From: Streptomyces sp. cf386
GTDB taxonomy: Bacteria; Actinomycetota; Actinomycetes; Streptomycetales; Streptomycetaceae
Direction: 5' to 3'
DNA: 64,000 nucleotides
Assembly: GCF_900103585.1 (NCBI RefSeq)
Contig: NZ_FNHV01000009.1
Coordinates: forward strand, 360,317 to 424,316
Below are positions 34,213 to 43,000 of this stretch, one piece after another. The position numbers were made by a program, and so were the translations under genes. Each line of letters begins with the position of its first letter. Position 1 is the stretch's first letter. Below the pieces are notes generated by a model. The model ran no database searches and was not told the origin of the DNA. It saw only the letters and a program-made list of their open reading frames with translations.

Positions 34213-34422
34213 ATGGCGGCATGGACGTGGCGGTTCGAGAAGGCCGACGGGGCTGAGGTCCAGCCCGCGGTGCAGCCCGAGGAGTTCACCACCCAGGGCG
34301 ACGCCGAGTCCTGGGTCGGGGAGCACTGGAAGGCGCTTCAGGAGGGCGGCGCGGACCAGGTGCGGCTGTTCGAGGACACCACGGAGATCTACGGCCCGAT
34401 GAGCCTGCACGCCGAGGCGTGA
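34213..34422 (+). CDS. small conserved hypothetical protein
   Basis: A 69-residue acidic protein (MAAWTWRFEKADGAEVQPAV, continuing to YGPMSLHAEA). ATG 34213 has a perfect GGAGG six bases upstream, which decides the start over ATG 34201. Tryptophan and charged residues alternate, with no transmembrane segment or known motif. I recognise no domain. It is divergent from the MBL-CobU gene (113 bases) and convergent with the methyltransferase gene at 34.6 kb. Confidence 0.75.
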   Translation: MAAWTWRFEKADGAEVQPAVQPEEFTTQGDAESWVGEHWKALQEGGADQVRLFEDTTEIYGPMSLHAEA

Positions 34423-34573
34423 GAGGGGCGGGGGCGAGGGCCGTACTCCCTCGCTCCCGCCGCTGCTCAATGTTGGCTCGCCTGTCGCGCATCGCGCCCG
34501 AGGACAGCGACCGCGACGGCCGGCCGCAGGGCACGGGAACGGCGAGCATCCATGCCCCGTACGGACAACCGGC

Positions 34574-35362
34574 TCAGCCGCGCACTCCGCACAGATGCAG
34601 CAGCGCCGCGACGCTCCGATACGGATCCGTCTTCCCGGCCCGTTCCTCGACCGCCACCAACGTCTCCAGGTCCGCCGGGATCTCCGCCTCGTCGGCCGCC
34701 GTGTCGGTGAACACCCGCACGCCGTACCAGGCATGCAGCGGCGCCCCGATGCCCGCGAGCGTCGCCGTCAGCTCCGCGAGCCGGTCGGCGCGGACGTCGA
34801 GGCCGAGCCGGTTGCGATAGGCGGTCGTGTCGAAGGCGGCCAGCGCCCCGGCCCAGTCCCCGGCCAGCCCCGGCCGCATGGCCAGCGCGTCGCCGTTGCG
34901 CACGAGCAGCGACAGCAGCCCGCCCGGGGCGAGCATCCGGGCCAGTCCGGCCAGCAGCGGATCGGGCTCCTCGATGTACATCAGCACGCCGTGGCACAGC
35001 ACGACGTCGAAGCTGCCCGGCAGAAAGTGGACGCCCGTGTCCCGTCCGTCCCCCTGGACGATACGGACCCGCTCCCGGATCCCCTCGGGCTCGCCGGCCA
35101 GCTCCTCGCGGGCCGTCGCGATCATCTTCGGGTCCTGCTCGACACCGGTCACCTGGTGCCCGGCGCGGGCCAGGCGCAGCGCCTGGGTGCCCTGGCCCAT
35201 CCCCACGTCGAGCACCCGCAGCCGCTGCCCGACCGGAAACCGCCCGGCTATCTGCTCGTCGAGCTGCCGGGCCACCAGCTCCTGTCGTACGACATCTCGC
35301 AGCCCGCCCAGCTTGGTCAGCCAGGCGTCGGCCGCACCCCCGGAGAACGCGGCTGTGCTCAG
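34574..35362 (-). CDS. class I SAM-dependent methyltransferase with apparent CTG start
   Basis: A methyltransferase with SAM motif LRVLDVGMGQGTQALRLA, then GVEQDPKMI and VLCHGVLMYIEEPD, typical of the UbiE/CmoM-like class. From the only fitting start, CTG 35362 (reads LSTAAFSGGAADAWL), it is 262 residues. GGAGAG lies 5 bases upstream, and the CTGA overlaps the stop of the DUF3043 gene exactly as ATGA does in coupled genes. The frame is open to 35548, but that would overlap DUF3043 by 190 bases. GTG 35275 is possible but would lose 29 residues of helical sequence. The acceptor is unknown. Confidence 0.82.
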   Translation of the reverse strand: MSTAAFSGGAADAWLTKLGGLRDVVRQELVARQLDEQIAGRFPVGQRLRVLDVGMGQGTQALRLARAGHQVTGVEQDPKMIATAREELAGEPEGIRERVRIVQGDGRDTGVHFLPGSFDVVLCHGVLMYIEEPDPLLAGLARMLAPGGLLSLLVRNGDALAMRPGLAGDWAGALAAFDTTAYRNRLGLDVRADRLAELTATLAGIGAPLHAWYGVRVFTDTAADEAEIPADLETLVAVEERAGKTDPYRSVAALLHLCGVRG

Positions 35363-35958
35363 GGTCGCTCTCCGCGCTTGACCTGCGGCTTCGGCAGCCG
35401 GAGCCGGCGCATCTGGAGGGAGCGCATCAGCGCGTAGGCGACGGCGCCGCGCTTGTTGTCGTCGGCGAAGCGCTCGGCCAGCCGCTTCTTCAGTCGGACG
35501 CCGGTGACGATCGAGTCGAGCACGATCAGCACGATCACGATGAGCCACAGCAGCAGCGCGATGTTCTGCAGCGCCGGGACCTGGACCATGCTCAGCACGA
35601 GGATGACCACGGCCATCGGGAGGAAGAACTCCGCGATGTTGAAGCGCGAGTCGATGAAGTCGCGCGCGAACTTGCGGACCGGACCCTTGTCACGGGCCGG
35701 CAGATACCGCTCGTCGCCCCCGGCCAGCGCCTGGCGCTGCTTCTCCAGGGCGGCACGGCGGTCCTCGCGCTGGCGCTTGGCGGCCTCCTTGCGCGTCGTC
35801 GGCGTGTTGGCGACGCTGCGGCGCTGGGTCTGGGCCTCACTGCGCTTGGGCGTGGGGCGGCCCTTCGGGGCCTCGGGGTGACGGGTCTGAGTGGAGTCGG
35901 TCACCGGCGCCTTGTCGGCGGCCTGGGCCTTCTCATCCTTGGCACGGCTACGGAACAC
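35359..35958 (-). CDS. DUF3043 family membrane protein
   Basis: A 199-residue protein starting VFRSRAKDEKAQAADKAPV at GTG 35958, the start I associate with this actinobacterial family. The first half is charged and basic (KEAAKRQREDRRAALEKQRQ). Two adjacent helices follow (FFLPMAVVILVLSMVQV and IALLLWLIVIVLIVLDSIV), then a basic tail. Function is unknown in the family. The open frame upstream to 36114 is probably not translated. The last codons overlap the CTG start of the methyltransferase, implying a two-gene operon. Confidence 0.88.
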   Translation of the reverse strand: MFRSRAKDEKAQAADKAPVTDSTQTRHPEAPKGRPTPKRSEAQTQRRSVANTPTTRKEAAKRQREDRRAALEKQRQALAGGDERYLPARDKGPVRKFARDFIDSRFNIAEFFLPMAVVILVLSMVQVPALQNIALLLWLIVIVLIVLDSIVTGVRLKKRLAERFADDNKRGAVAYALMRSLQMRRLRLPKPQVKRGERP

Positions 35959-36286
35959 AAAACCCAAGGGTACGGGGTGCCAGGGGTTGGACCCCAGCCC
36001 GGTGGGGAACGATCCGGCAACACCAGTCGTCGTAGGGGGACAGAGGGGACGTTGCAGACGGTTCGTTCGGCGGCCACGGGGGAGGCACTCGGGCGGCACC
36101 GGTTGGACACCCATGAGGCCACCCGGGAGTCACCTACTCCTTACGCCGGAGCGGGAGCGTCAGCAGTCGTCCTTGGGGATGAGCGCATCAGTCCCCGAAC
36201 AGTGCGGTAATGGATGCAGGGCCCGTACTGTGGGTTCTGTCGCAGGTGCTGGAGTGGAGTCCGTCAGAAGGGGGCGCGCGAAGCCC
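35959..36286. promoter_or_regulatory. divergent intergenic region between DUF3043 and pspA
   Basis: 328 bases with no gene I can support, although plus and minus frames stay partly open. It must hold the promoters of DUF3043 and pspA. GGGGATGAGCGC...CAGTCCCC near 36175-36195 forms a weak dyad (GGGGA/TCCCC). I could not place a sigma-54 or sigma-E type promoter with confidence. Confidence 0.35.
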
Positions 36287-37081
36287 ATGAGCGGTGTCAT
36301 GAAGCGTATGGGGATGATCTTCCGCGCGAAGGCGAACAAGGCCCTTGACCGGGCCGAGGACCCGCGCGAGACCCTCGATTACTCGTACCAGAAGCAGCTG
36401 GAGCTGCTCCAGAAGGTCCGCCGCGGAGTGGCCGACGTGGCCACGTCCCGCAAGCGCCTGGAGCTCCAGCTCAACCAGCTCCAGTCGCAGTCGTCCAAGC
36501 TGGAGGACCAGGGCCGCAAGGCGCTCGCGCTGGGCCGTGAGGACCTGGCCCGCGAGGCGCTGTCGCGCCGCGCCGCCCTCCAGCAGCAGGTGACGGACCT
36601 GGAGACCCAGCACGCGACGCTGCAGGGCGAGGAGGAGAAGCTCACCCTCGCGGCTCAGCGCCTGCAGGCCAAGGTCGACGCCTTCCGCACCAAGAAGGAG
36701 ACGATCAAGGCCACGTACACCGCGGCCCAGGCCCAGACCCGGATCGGCGAGGCGTTCTCCGGCATCTCCGAGGAGATGGGCGACGTCGGCCTGGCCATTC
36801 AGCGGGCCGAGGACAAGACGGCACAGCTCCAGGCCCGCGCCGGCGCCATCGACGAACTGCTCGCCTCCGGCGCCCTTGACGACCAGTCCGGCATGCACAA
36901 GGACGACATCCAGGCCGAGCTGGACCGGCTCTCCGGTGGTACGGATGTAGAGCTGGAACTGCAGCGCATGAAGGCGGAGCTGGCGGGCGGTTCCTCGTCG
37001 CAGCAGGCGATCGAGGGCGGCACCGGCCAGGCGCAGTCCCAGCAGCAGCCGCAGGACACCCCGCGCTTCGACAAGCAGTAG
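36287..37081 (+). CDS. pspA: phage shock protein A / IM30 family
   Basis: A 264-residue coiled-coil membrane-stress protein. The start MSGVMKRMGMIFRAKANKAL and the helical heptads through residue 215 (DPRETLDYSYQKQLELLQKV, RKRLELQLNQLQSQSSKLED) are PspA/Vipp1-type, an ESCRT-III relative that coats damaged membrane. A Gln/Ser/Gly-rich tail of about 30 residues follows. A second ATG at 36299 is possible. PspAA follows 33 bases on, then a NarL-type two-component system. That order suggests a cell-envelope stress regulon, but whether the kinase controls pspA is not shown. Confidence 0.94.
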   Translation: MSGVMKRMGMIFRAKANKALDRAEDPRETLDYSYQKQLELLQKVRRGVADVATSRKRLELQLNQLQSQSSKLEDQGRKALALGREDLAREALSRRAALQQQVTDLETQHATLQGEEEKLTLAAQRLQAKVDAFRTKKETIKATYTAAQAQTRIGEAFSGISEEMGDVGLAIQRAEDKTAQLQARAGAIDELLASGALDDQSGMHKDDIQAELDRLSGGTDVELELQRMKAELAGGSSSQQAIEGGTGQAQSQQQPQDTPRFDKQ

Positions 37082-37114
37082 CCGACGGCCGGGGCCCACG
37101 CCTAGGAGGGCGCG

Positions 37115-37402
37115 ATGGGCGACATGATCGTCCGGATCATGGGCGAGGGGCAGGTGAAGCTGTCCGACAGCCACCTGCCCGAGCTGAACAAGCTCGACGA
37201 CGAGCTCCTGGCGGAAATGGAGAACGGCGACGGCCCCGGCTTCCGCCGCACCCTGGCAGCCCTCCTCTCCAAGGTCCGCGATCTGGGCGAGCCCCTGCCC
37301 GACGACTCCCTGGAACCGTCGGAACTGATCCTGCCGTCGCCGGACGCGACGTTGGAGGATGTTCGGGAGCTGCTGAGCGACGACGGTTTGATCCCGGGGT
37401 GA
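37115..37402 (+). CDS. pspAA: PspA-associated protein PspAA
   Basis: A 95-residue acidic protein (MGDMIVRIMGEGQVKLSDSH, then LNKLDDELLAEMENGD) typical of the PspAA family found next to pspA in actinobacteria and cyanobacteria. No catalytic motif is known; it is thought to partner PspA. It follows pspA by 33 bases with GGAGGGC ahead of the ATG, so the pair forms one operon. It is separated from the sensor kinase by 115 bases. Confidence 0.9.
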   Translation: MGDMIVRIMGEGQVKLSDSHLPELNKLDDELLAEMENGDGPGFRRTLAALLSKVRDLGEPLPDDSLEPSELILPSPDATLEDVRELLSDDGLIPG

Positions 37403-37517
37403 GTACTTCCAGGCGTCGGCCCGCGTATTTCAGCCCGTCCGGCGTTTCACGCAATGCCAGGAACCTCCAGGCAGCCCCCGTTCCAAGCCCCGCAGGGACG
37501 CCGTACCGTAATCAAGC

Positions 37518-38735
37518 GTGAGCATCCTCGAACGGACCCGTCGGCATCTGAAAGCGCATCCCATGGCGCTGGACGCGGCCCTGGCCGTCGGCGTCCTCGC
37601 CTGCATGGTGGCCGGATCGTTCGTGGACCCGCACGAGAAGACCGACGTCACCTGGGGCCTGCGCACCCCGGACGCGCTGAGCCTCGTCCTCATCGTCCTC
37701 GGCGCCGCGGCCCTCGTCTTCCGCCGCCGGGCCCCGATGACGGTCCTCGCCCTCACCGGCACCGTCTCCCTCGTCGAGTCCGTCACCGGTGACCCCCGCG
37801 CCCCCGTCGCCATGTCCGCGGTCATCGCCCTCTACACCGTCGCCTCGACCACCGACCGCCCCACCACCTGGCGCGTCGGCCTGCTCACCATGACCGTCCT
37901 GACCGGCTCCGCCATGCTTGCCGGCCCGCTGCCCTGGTACGCCCAGGAGAACCTCGCCATCTTCGCCTGGACCGGTATCGGCGCCACCGCCGGCGACGCC
38001 GTCCGCAGCCGCCGCGCCGTCGTCGCCACCATCCGCGAGCGTGCCGAACGGGCCGAGCGCACCCGCGAGGAGGAGGCCCGTCGCCGCGTCGCCGAGGAGC
38101 GCCTCCGTATCGCCCGCGACCTGCATGACGTCGTCGCCCACCACATCGCCCTCGTCAACGTCCAGGCCGGTGTCGCCGCCCACGTCATGGACAAGCGCCC
38201 CGACCAGGCCAAGGAAGCCCTCGCCCACGTACGCGAAGCCAGCCGCTCCGCGCTCAACGAACTCCGCGCCACCGTCGGCCTGCTCCGCCAGTCCGGCGAC
38301 CCCGAGGCCCCCACCGAACCCGCCCCCGGCCTCAACCGCCTCGACGAACTCGCCGGCACCTTCCGCAGCGCGGGCCTCCAGGTCGAGGTCGCCCGCGCCG
38401 ACCAGGGCAGCACCCTCCCCGCCGCCGTCGACCTGGCCGCGTACCGCGTCATCCAGGAGGCCCTCACCAACGTGCAGAAGCACGCAGGACCGGACGCCAA
38501 GGCCGAGGTCAGCGTGGTCCGGGTGGGCCCGAACATCGAGATCACCGTCCTGGACGACGGCGCCGGCGAGGACGACACCCCCGACAGCGGCGGCCACGGC
38601 CTGCTCGGCATGCGCGAGCGCGTCACCGCCCTGCGCGGCACCCTCACCACCGGCCCCCGCTACGGAGGCGGCTTCCGCGTCCATGCGATCCTGCCGGTCA
38701 AGAGCCGTACGCGCGCGGCGGAGGACGCCGTATGA
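37518..38735 (+). CDS. NarL-type sensor histidine kinase
   Basis: A 405-residue membrane kinase. Four or five helices span residues 18-155 (ALDAALAVGVLACMVAGSFV, ALSLVLIVLGAAALVF, and others). The HisKA_3 dimerisation helix carries the phospho-acceptor His in ARDLHDVVAHHIALV near residue 203. The ATPase has the N box VIQEALTNVQKHAG and the G box GGHGLLGMRERV. No large extracellular sensor is present, so it may sense membrane state. Start GTG 37518. The stop codon is the first base set of a 23-base tandem repeat, and the partner regulator begins 164 bases later. Confidence 0.93.
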   Translation: MSILERTRRHLKAHPMALDAALAVGVLACMVAGSFVDPHEKTDVTWGLRTPDALSLVLIVLGAAALVFRRRAPMTVLALTGTVSLVESVTGDPRAPVAMSAVIALYTVASTTDRPTTWRVGLLTMTVLTGSAMLAGPLPWYAQENLAIFAWTGIGATAGDAVRSRRAVVATIRERAERAERTREEEARRRVAEERLRIARDLHDVVAHHIALVNVQAGVAAHVMDKRPDQAKEALAHVREASRSALNELRATVGLLRQSGDPEAPTEPAPGLNRLDELAGTFRSAGLQVEVARADQGSTLPAAVDLAAYRVIQEALTNVQKHAGPDAKAEVSVVRVGPNIEITVLDDGAGEDDTPDSGGHGLLGMRERVTALRGTLTTGPRYGGGFRVHAILPVKSRTRAAEDAV

Positions 38736-38801
38736 CGAAGCCGCGGAACTCGTCGTGACGAAGCCGCGGAGCTCATCATGACGAAGCCGCGGAACTCTCG
38801 C
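38733..38801 (+). repeat. three 23-base direct repeats after the kinase gene
   Basis: Three adjacent copies, 38733-38755, 38756-38778 and 38779-38801, each begin TGACGAAGCCGCGGA and differ at two to five positions at the end. The first copy contains the kinase stop codon. They share the AAGCCG core with the hexanucleotide repeat that follows, so both probably arose by slippage from the same seed. Confidence 0.85.
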
Positions 38802-38827
38802 GCACCCCGCGGAAGTTGTCGTATTAC

Positions 38828-38869
38828 GAAGCCGAAGCCGAAGCCGAAGCCGAAGCCGAAGCCGAAGCC
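38828..38869 (+). repeat. seven perfect GAAGCC hexanucleotide repeats
   Basis: Seven uninterrupted copies of GAAGCC (38828-38869), just upstream of the response-regulator start. If translation began at TTG 38816 (with GGAAG directly ahead), the repeat would encode an in-frame Glu-Ala tract and copy-number change would keep the frame. Confidence 0.9.
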
Positions 38870-38899
38870 GCCCACCTCGTGCCCCGCAGAGGACCTGCC

Positions 38900-39583
38900 A
38901 TGACCATCCGCGTCCTGCTCGCCGACGACCAGGCCCTCCTCCGCAGCGCCTTCCGGGTGCTCGTCGACTCCGAGCCCGACATGGAGGTCGTCGGCGAGGC
39001 GTCGGACGGGGCGGAGGCGGTGCGGCTGGCCAAGGAGGAGCGGGCGGACGTCGTGCTGATGGACATCCGGATGCCCGGCACCGACGGCCTCGCCGCCACC
39101 CGCATGATCAGCGCCGACCCGACCCTCGCCCACGTCCGCGTCGTCATCCTGACCACCTTCGAGGTCGACGATTACGTCGTGCAGTCGCTGCGCGCCGGCG
39201 CCTCCGGCTTCCTCGGCAAGGGCTCCGAACCCGACGAACTCCTCAGCGCCATCCGCGTCGCGGCCGGCGGGGAGGCCCTGCTCTCCCCGGCCGCCACCAA
39301 GGGCCTGATCGCCCGCTTCCTCGCCCAGGGCAACGGCGCGGACGACTACCGCGACCCGGCCCGTGCCGAGCGGCTCGACGCCCTCACCGTCCGCGAGCGC
39401 GAGGTCCTGGTCCAGGTCGCCGGCGGGCACTCCAACGACGAGATCGCCGAGCGTCTCGAGGTCAGCCCGCTGACCGTGAAGACGCACGTCAACCGGGCCA
39501 TGTCCAAGCTCGGCGCCCGCGACCGGGCCCAGCTAGTGGTGATCGCGTACGAGTCCGGGCTGGTACGTCCAAGGGTGGAGTGA
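38900..39583 (+). CDS. NarL/LuxR-type response regulator
   Basis: A 227-residue regulator. Receiver domain: VLLADDQALLRSAFRV acidic pocket, phospho-acceptor Asp55 in VVLMDIRMPG, then the conserved Thr in VVILTTFE and Lys in GFLGKGS. The C-terminal LuxR HTH reads LTVREREVLVQVAGGHSNDE and VSPLTVKTHVNRAMSKLGA. ATG 38900 has GAGGA eight bases upstream. It pairs with the kinase immediately upstream; the target genes are not shown, though the next gene is an RND transporter 191 bases downstream. Confidence 0.94.
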   Translation: MTIRVLLADDQALLRSAFRVLVDSEPDMEVVGEASDGAEAVRLAKEERADVVLMDIRMPGTDGLAATRMISADPTLAHVRVVILTTFEVDDYVVQSLRAGASGFLGKGSEPDELLSAIRVAAGGEALLSPAATKGLIARFLAQGNGADDYRDPARAERLDALTVREREVLVQVAGGHSNDEIAERLEVSPLTVKTHVNRAMSKLGARDRAQLVVIAYESGLVRPRVE

Positions 39584-39774
39584 CCCCGACCCGGGCGTAC
39601 TGCGCCCGGAGTATGCGCCGCATAAGGAACGGGACCTGCGGCCTACGAAACCGGGCTCCCCGATGGCTCAGTGTGTAGGGGCGGGCGCTCATTTGTTCAT
39701 GCGCTTCTGTCATGCACAGGCGTCCGCTGCGACTTTTGCCGCTTCTGCCGCTCACAGAAGAGAGACCCTGACAC

Positions 39775-42700
39775 ATGTCCTGGCTGTCCCGATTCAGCCT
39801 CGCCCAACGTGCCCTGATAGGCCTGATGTCGATCATCGCGATCGCCTTCGGCGCGATCGCGATACCCCAGCTCAAGCAGCAGCTGCTGCCCTCCATCGAA
39901 CTGCCGATGGTGTCCGTGCTCGCGCCGTACCAGGGCGCGTCGCCGGACGTGGTCGAGAAGCAGGTCGTCGAGCCGATCGAGGACAGCCTCGAAGCCGTCG
40001 ACGGCATCACCGGCGTCACCTCCACCGCGAGCGAGGGCAACGCCGTGATCATGGCGTCCTTCGACTACGGCCCCGACACCCAGCAGCTCGTCGCCGACGT
40101 CCAGCAGGCCGTCAACCGGGCCCGCGTCCAGCTGCCCGACGACGTGGACCCGCAGGTCATCGCCGGTTCCACGGACGACATCCCGACCGTCGTCCTCGCC
40201 GTCACCTCCGGCAAGGACCAGCAGGCCCTGGCCGACCGGCTCGACCGGACCGTCGTGCCGGACCTGAAGGACATCGACGGCGTCGGCCAGGTCACCGTCG
40301 ACGGCGTACGGGACCTCCAGGTCACCGTCACGCCCGACGACGCCAAGCTGGCGAAGGCGGGCCTGACCTCGGCAGCCCTCTCCCAGGCCCTGCAGGCGGG
40401 CGGCGCCACCGTCCCGGCGGGCTCCTTCGACGAGGGCGGCGACAACCGCACGGTCCAGGTGGGCGGCGGCTTCACGTCGATCCAGCAGATCAAGGACCTG
40501 ATGGTCACCGGTGGCGAGGGCGCTTCCGGCTCCGGCTCCGCGAAGCCGGTCCGCCTCGGTGCCGTGGCCACCGTCGAGCAGGAGCAGGCGGCGGCCGACT
40601 CCATCACGCGCACCGACGGCAAGCCGTCCCTCGCGGTCGCGGTCACCATGGACCGCGACGGCAGCGCGGTCGCCATCTCGGACGCCGTCGAGGGCAAGCT
40701 CGCGGAGATGCGCAAGGACCTCGGCTCGGACGCCACGGTCACCGTGGTCAGCGACCAGGGCCCGGCGGTGAAGAAGTCCATCGACGGTCTGACGACGGAG
40801 GGCGCGCTCGGCCTGCTCTTCGCGGTCCTGATCATCCTGGTCTTCCTGGCGTCGATCCGCTCGACGCTGGTGACGGCGGTGAGCATTCCGCTGTCCGTCG
40901 TCCTGGCCCTGATCGTCCTGTGGACCAGGGACCTCTCCCTGAACATGCTGACGCTCGGCGCGCTCACCATCGCCATCGGCCGGGTCGTCGACGACTCGAT
41001 CGTGGTCCTGGAGAACATCAAGCGGCACCTCGGCTACGGCGAGGAGCGCGAGGACGCCATCATCAAGGCGGTCCGTGAGGTCGCCGGAGCGGTCACCTCC
41101 TCCACCCTCACCACGGTCGCCGTGTTCCTGCCGATCGGCCTGGTCGGCGGCATGGTGGGCGAGCTGTTCGGCTCGTTCAGCCTGACGGTCACGGCGGCGC
41201 TGCTGGCGTCTCTGCTGGTGTCGCTGACGGTCGTACCGGTCCTGTCGTACTGGTTCCTGCGGGCGCCGAAGGGCACGCCCGAGGACGCGGACGAGGCCCG
41301 CCGCAAGGCCGAGGAGAAGGAGGCGAAGAGCAGGCTCCAGCGCTTCTACGTCCCCGTCCTGCGGTTCGCGACGCGTCGCCGTCTGACGAGCGTGGCGATC
41401 GCGGTCGTGGTGCTGGTCGGCACGTTCGGCATGGCGCCGCTGTTGAAGACGAACTTCTTCGACCAGGGCGAGCAGGAAGTCCTCACCGTCAAGCAGGAGT
41501 TGAAGCCCGGCACCAGCCTGGCGGCGACCGACGAGCAGGCGAAGAAGGTCGAGCGGCTGCTCGCCGACACCAAGGGCGTCAAGGACTACCAGGTCACCAT
41601 CGGCTCGTCCGGCTTCATGGCGGCCTTCGGCGGCGGCACCGACACCAACCAGGCGTCGTACCAGGTGATGCTGGAGGACTCGGCGTCGTACGAGGACGTA
41701 CAGGACCGTATCGAGAAGGGCCTGGCCGGCCTGGAGGGCGTCGGTACGACGACCATCGCGGCCGGTGACGGCTTCGGCGCCCAGGACCTGAGCGTGGTCG
41801 TGAAGGCGGCCGACGGGGAGGTGCTGCGCAAGGCGGCGGAGCAGGTGCGGGAAGCCGTGGCGGGCCTGGACGACGTCACCGACGTCACCAGCGACCTGTC
41901 CCAGAGCGTGCCGCGCGTCTCGGTCAAGGCCAACGACAAGGCGGCCGCGGCCGGCTTCAACGACCAGACCCTCGGTCTGGCGGTGGCCCAGGCGGTCCGC
42001 GGCAACACCGCGGCCCAGGCGACCCTCGACGACACCGAGCGGGACGTCGTCATCAAGTCGGCCAAGCCGGCGAAGACCCTGAAGCAGCTTCAGAACCTGC
42101 GCCTGGGCCCGGTGAAGCTGGGTGACATCGCGGACGTGAAGCTGGTGGACGGCCCCGTCTCGATGACCCGGATCGACGGCCAGCGCGCCGCCACGATCTC
42201 GGCGAAGCCGACCGGTGACAACACCGGCGCGGTCAGCGCGGATCTCCAGTCCAAGATCAACGGCCTGACCCTCCCGGCCGGCGCCACGGCCGCGATCGGC
42301 GGCGTCTCCGAGGACCAGGACGAGGCGTTCGCCAACCTGGGCCTGGCGATGCTGGCGGCGATCGCGATCGTCTTCATGCTGCTGGTCGCGACCTTCCGCT
42401 CCCTGGTCCAGCCCCTGATCCTGCTGGTCTCCATCCCGTTCGCGGCGACGGGCGCGATCGGCCTGTTGATCGCCACGGGCACCCCGATGGGCGTCCCCGC
42501 GATGATCGGCATGCTGATGCTGATCGGCATCGTGGTGACGAACGCGATCGTGCTGATCGACTTGATCAACCAGTACCGGAAGCAGGGGTACGGGGTTGTG
42601 GAGGCGGTGATCGAGGGTGGCCGTCACCGGCTGCGCCCGATCCTGATGACGGCCCTGGCGACGATCTTCGCGCTGCTTCCGATGGCCCTGGGCGTCACCG

Positions 42701-42930
42701 GCGAGGGCGGCTTCATCGCCCAGCCGCTGGCGGTGGTGGTGATCGGCGGCCTGATCACGTCGACGATGCTGACGCTGCTGCTCGTTCCTACGCTGTACGC
42801 GATGGTGGAGCTTCGTAAGGAGCGGCGGGCTGAGAAGAGGGCGGCTAAGCGGGCGAAGAAGGCGGGCCTTCCGGGTGAGTCTTCTGAGCCGACGTCGGCT
42901 TCGGATGAGCCGGAGACTGCGGGGGTCTGA
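39775..42930 (+). CDS. RND superfamily transporter, HAE1-like
   Basis: A 1051-residue AcrB-type permease. The first helix FSLAQRALIGLMSIIAIAFG, the large extracytoplasmic loops (residues 35-330 and 540-850) and the central helix bundles with IRSTLVTAVSIPLSVVLALI and RVVDDSIVVLENIKRHLG show the RND fold. The loops carry the porter-domain repeats (QLKQQLLPSIELPMVSV, TSLAATDEQAKKVERLLADT). No membrane-fusion or outer-membrane partner gene is next to it, as expected in a Gram-positive. Upstream lies the two-component system; a strong hairpin follows. It exports or moves hydrophobic compounds, substrate unknown. Confidence 0.92.
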   Translation: MSWLSRFSLAQRALIGLMSIIAIAFGAIAIPQLKQQLLPSIELPMVSVLAPYQGASPDVVEKQVVEPIEDSLEAVDGITGVTSTASEGNAVIMASFDYGPDTQQLVADVQQAVNRARVQLPDDVDPQVIAGSTDDIPTVVLAVTSGKDQQALADRLDRTVVPDLKDIDGVGQVTVDGVRDLQVTVTPDDAKLAKAGLTSAALSQALQAGGATVPAGSFDEGGDNRTVQVGGGFTSIQQIKDLMVTGGEGASGSGSAKPVRLGAVATVEQEQAAADSITRTDGKPSLAVAVTMDRDGSAVAISDAVEGKLAEMRKDLGSDATVTVVSDQGPAVKKSIDGLTTEGALGLLFAVLIILVFLASIRSTLVTAVSIPLSVVLALIVLWTRDLSLNMLTLGALTIAIGRVVDDSIVVLENIKRHLGYGEEREDAIIKAVREVAGAVTSSTLTTVAVFLPIGLVGGMVGELFGSFSLTVTAALLASLLVSLTVVPVLSYWFLRAPKGTPEDADEARRKAEEKEAKSRLQRFYVPVLRFATRRRLTSVAIAVVVLVGTFGMAPLLKTNFFDQGEQEVLTVKQELKPGTSLAATDEQAKKVERLLADTKGVKDYQVTIGSSGFMAAFGGGTDTNQASYQVMLEDSASYEDVQDRIEKGLAGLEGVGTTTIAAGDGFGAQDLSVVVKAADGEVLRKAAEQVREAVAGLDDVTDVTSDLSQSVPRVSVKANDKAAAAGFNDQTLGLAVAQAVRGNTAAQATLDDTERDVVIKSAKPAKTLKQLQNLRLGPVKLGDIADVKLVDGPVSMTRIDGQRAATISAKPTGDNTGAVSADLQSKINGLTLPAGATAAIGGVSEDQDEAFANLGLAMLAAIAIVFMLLVATFRSLVQPLILLVSIPFAATGAIGLLIATGTPMGVPAMIGMLMLIGIVVTNAIVLIDLINQYRKQGYGVVEAVIEGGRHRLRPILMTALATIFALLPMALGVTGEGGFIAQPLAVVVIGGLITSTMLTLLLVPTLYAMVELRKERRAEKRAAKRAKKAGLPGESSEPTSASDEPETAGV

Positions 42931-42952
42931 CCTTCGGCCTTGCTCAGAACAA

Positions 42953-42986
42953 CAGCCCGTCCCAGGAGAAGACCTGGGACGGGCTG
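42953..42986. terminator. bidirectional terminator
   Basis: A 14-bp perfect stem (CAGCCCGTCCCAGG with CCTGGGACGGGCTG) with loop AGAAGA lies between the RND gene and the convergent DUF397 gene. It can end both transcripts. Confidence 0.9.
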
Positions 42987-43000
42987 GTTCGTTACTTGGC

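Noticed and set aside
38816..38899. TTG-initiated N-terminal extension of the response regulator
   Set aside because: ATG 38900 has the better ribosome site and gives a normal receiver start. Kept only as an alternative in the repeat finding.
39656..39700. Possible tRNA-like segment (GATGGCTCAGTGTGTAGG)
   Set aside because: The D-arm-like text has no acceptor stem, anticodon arm or T arm around it.
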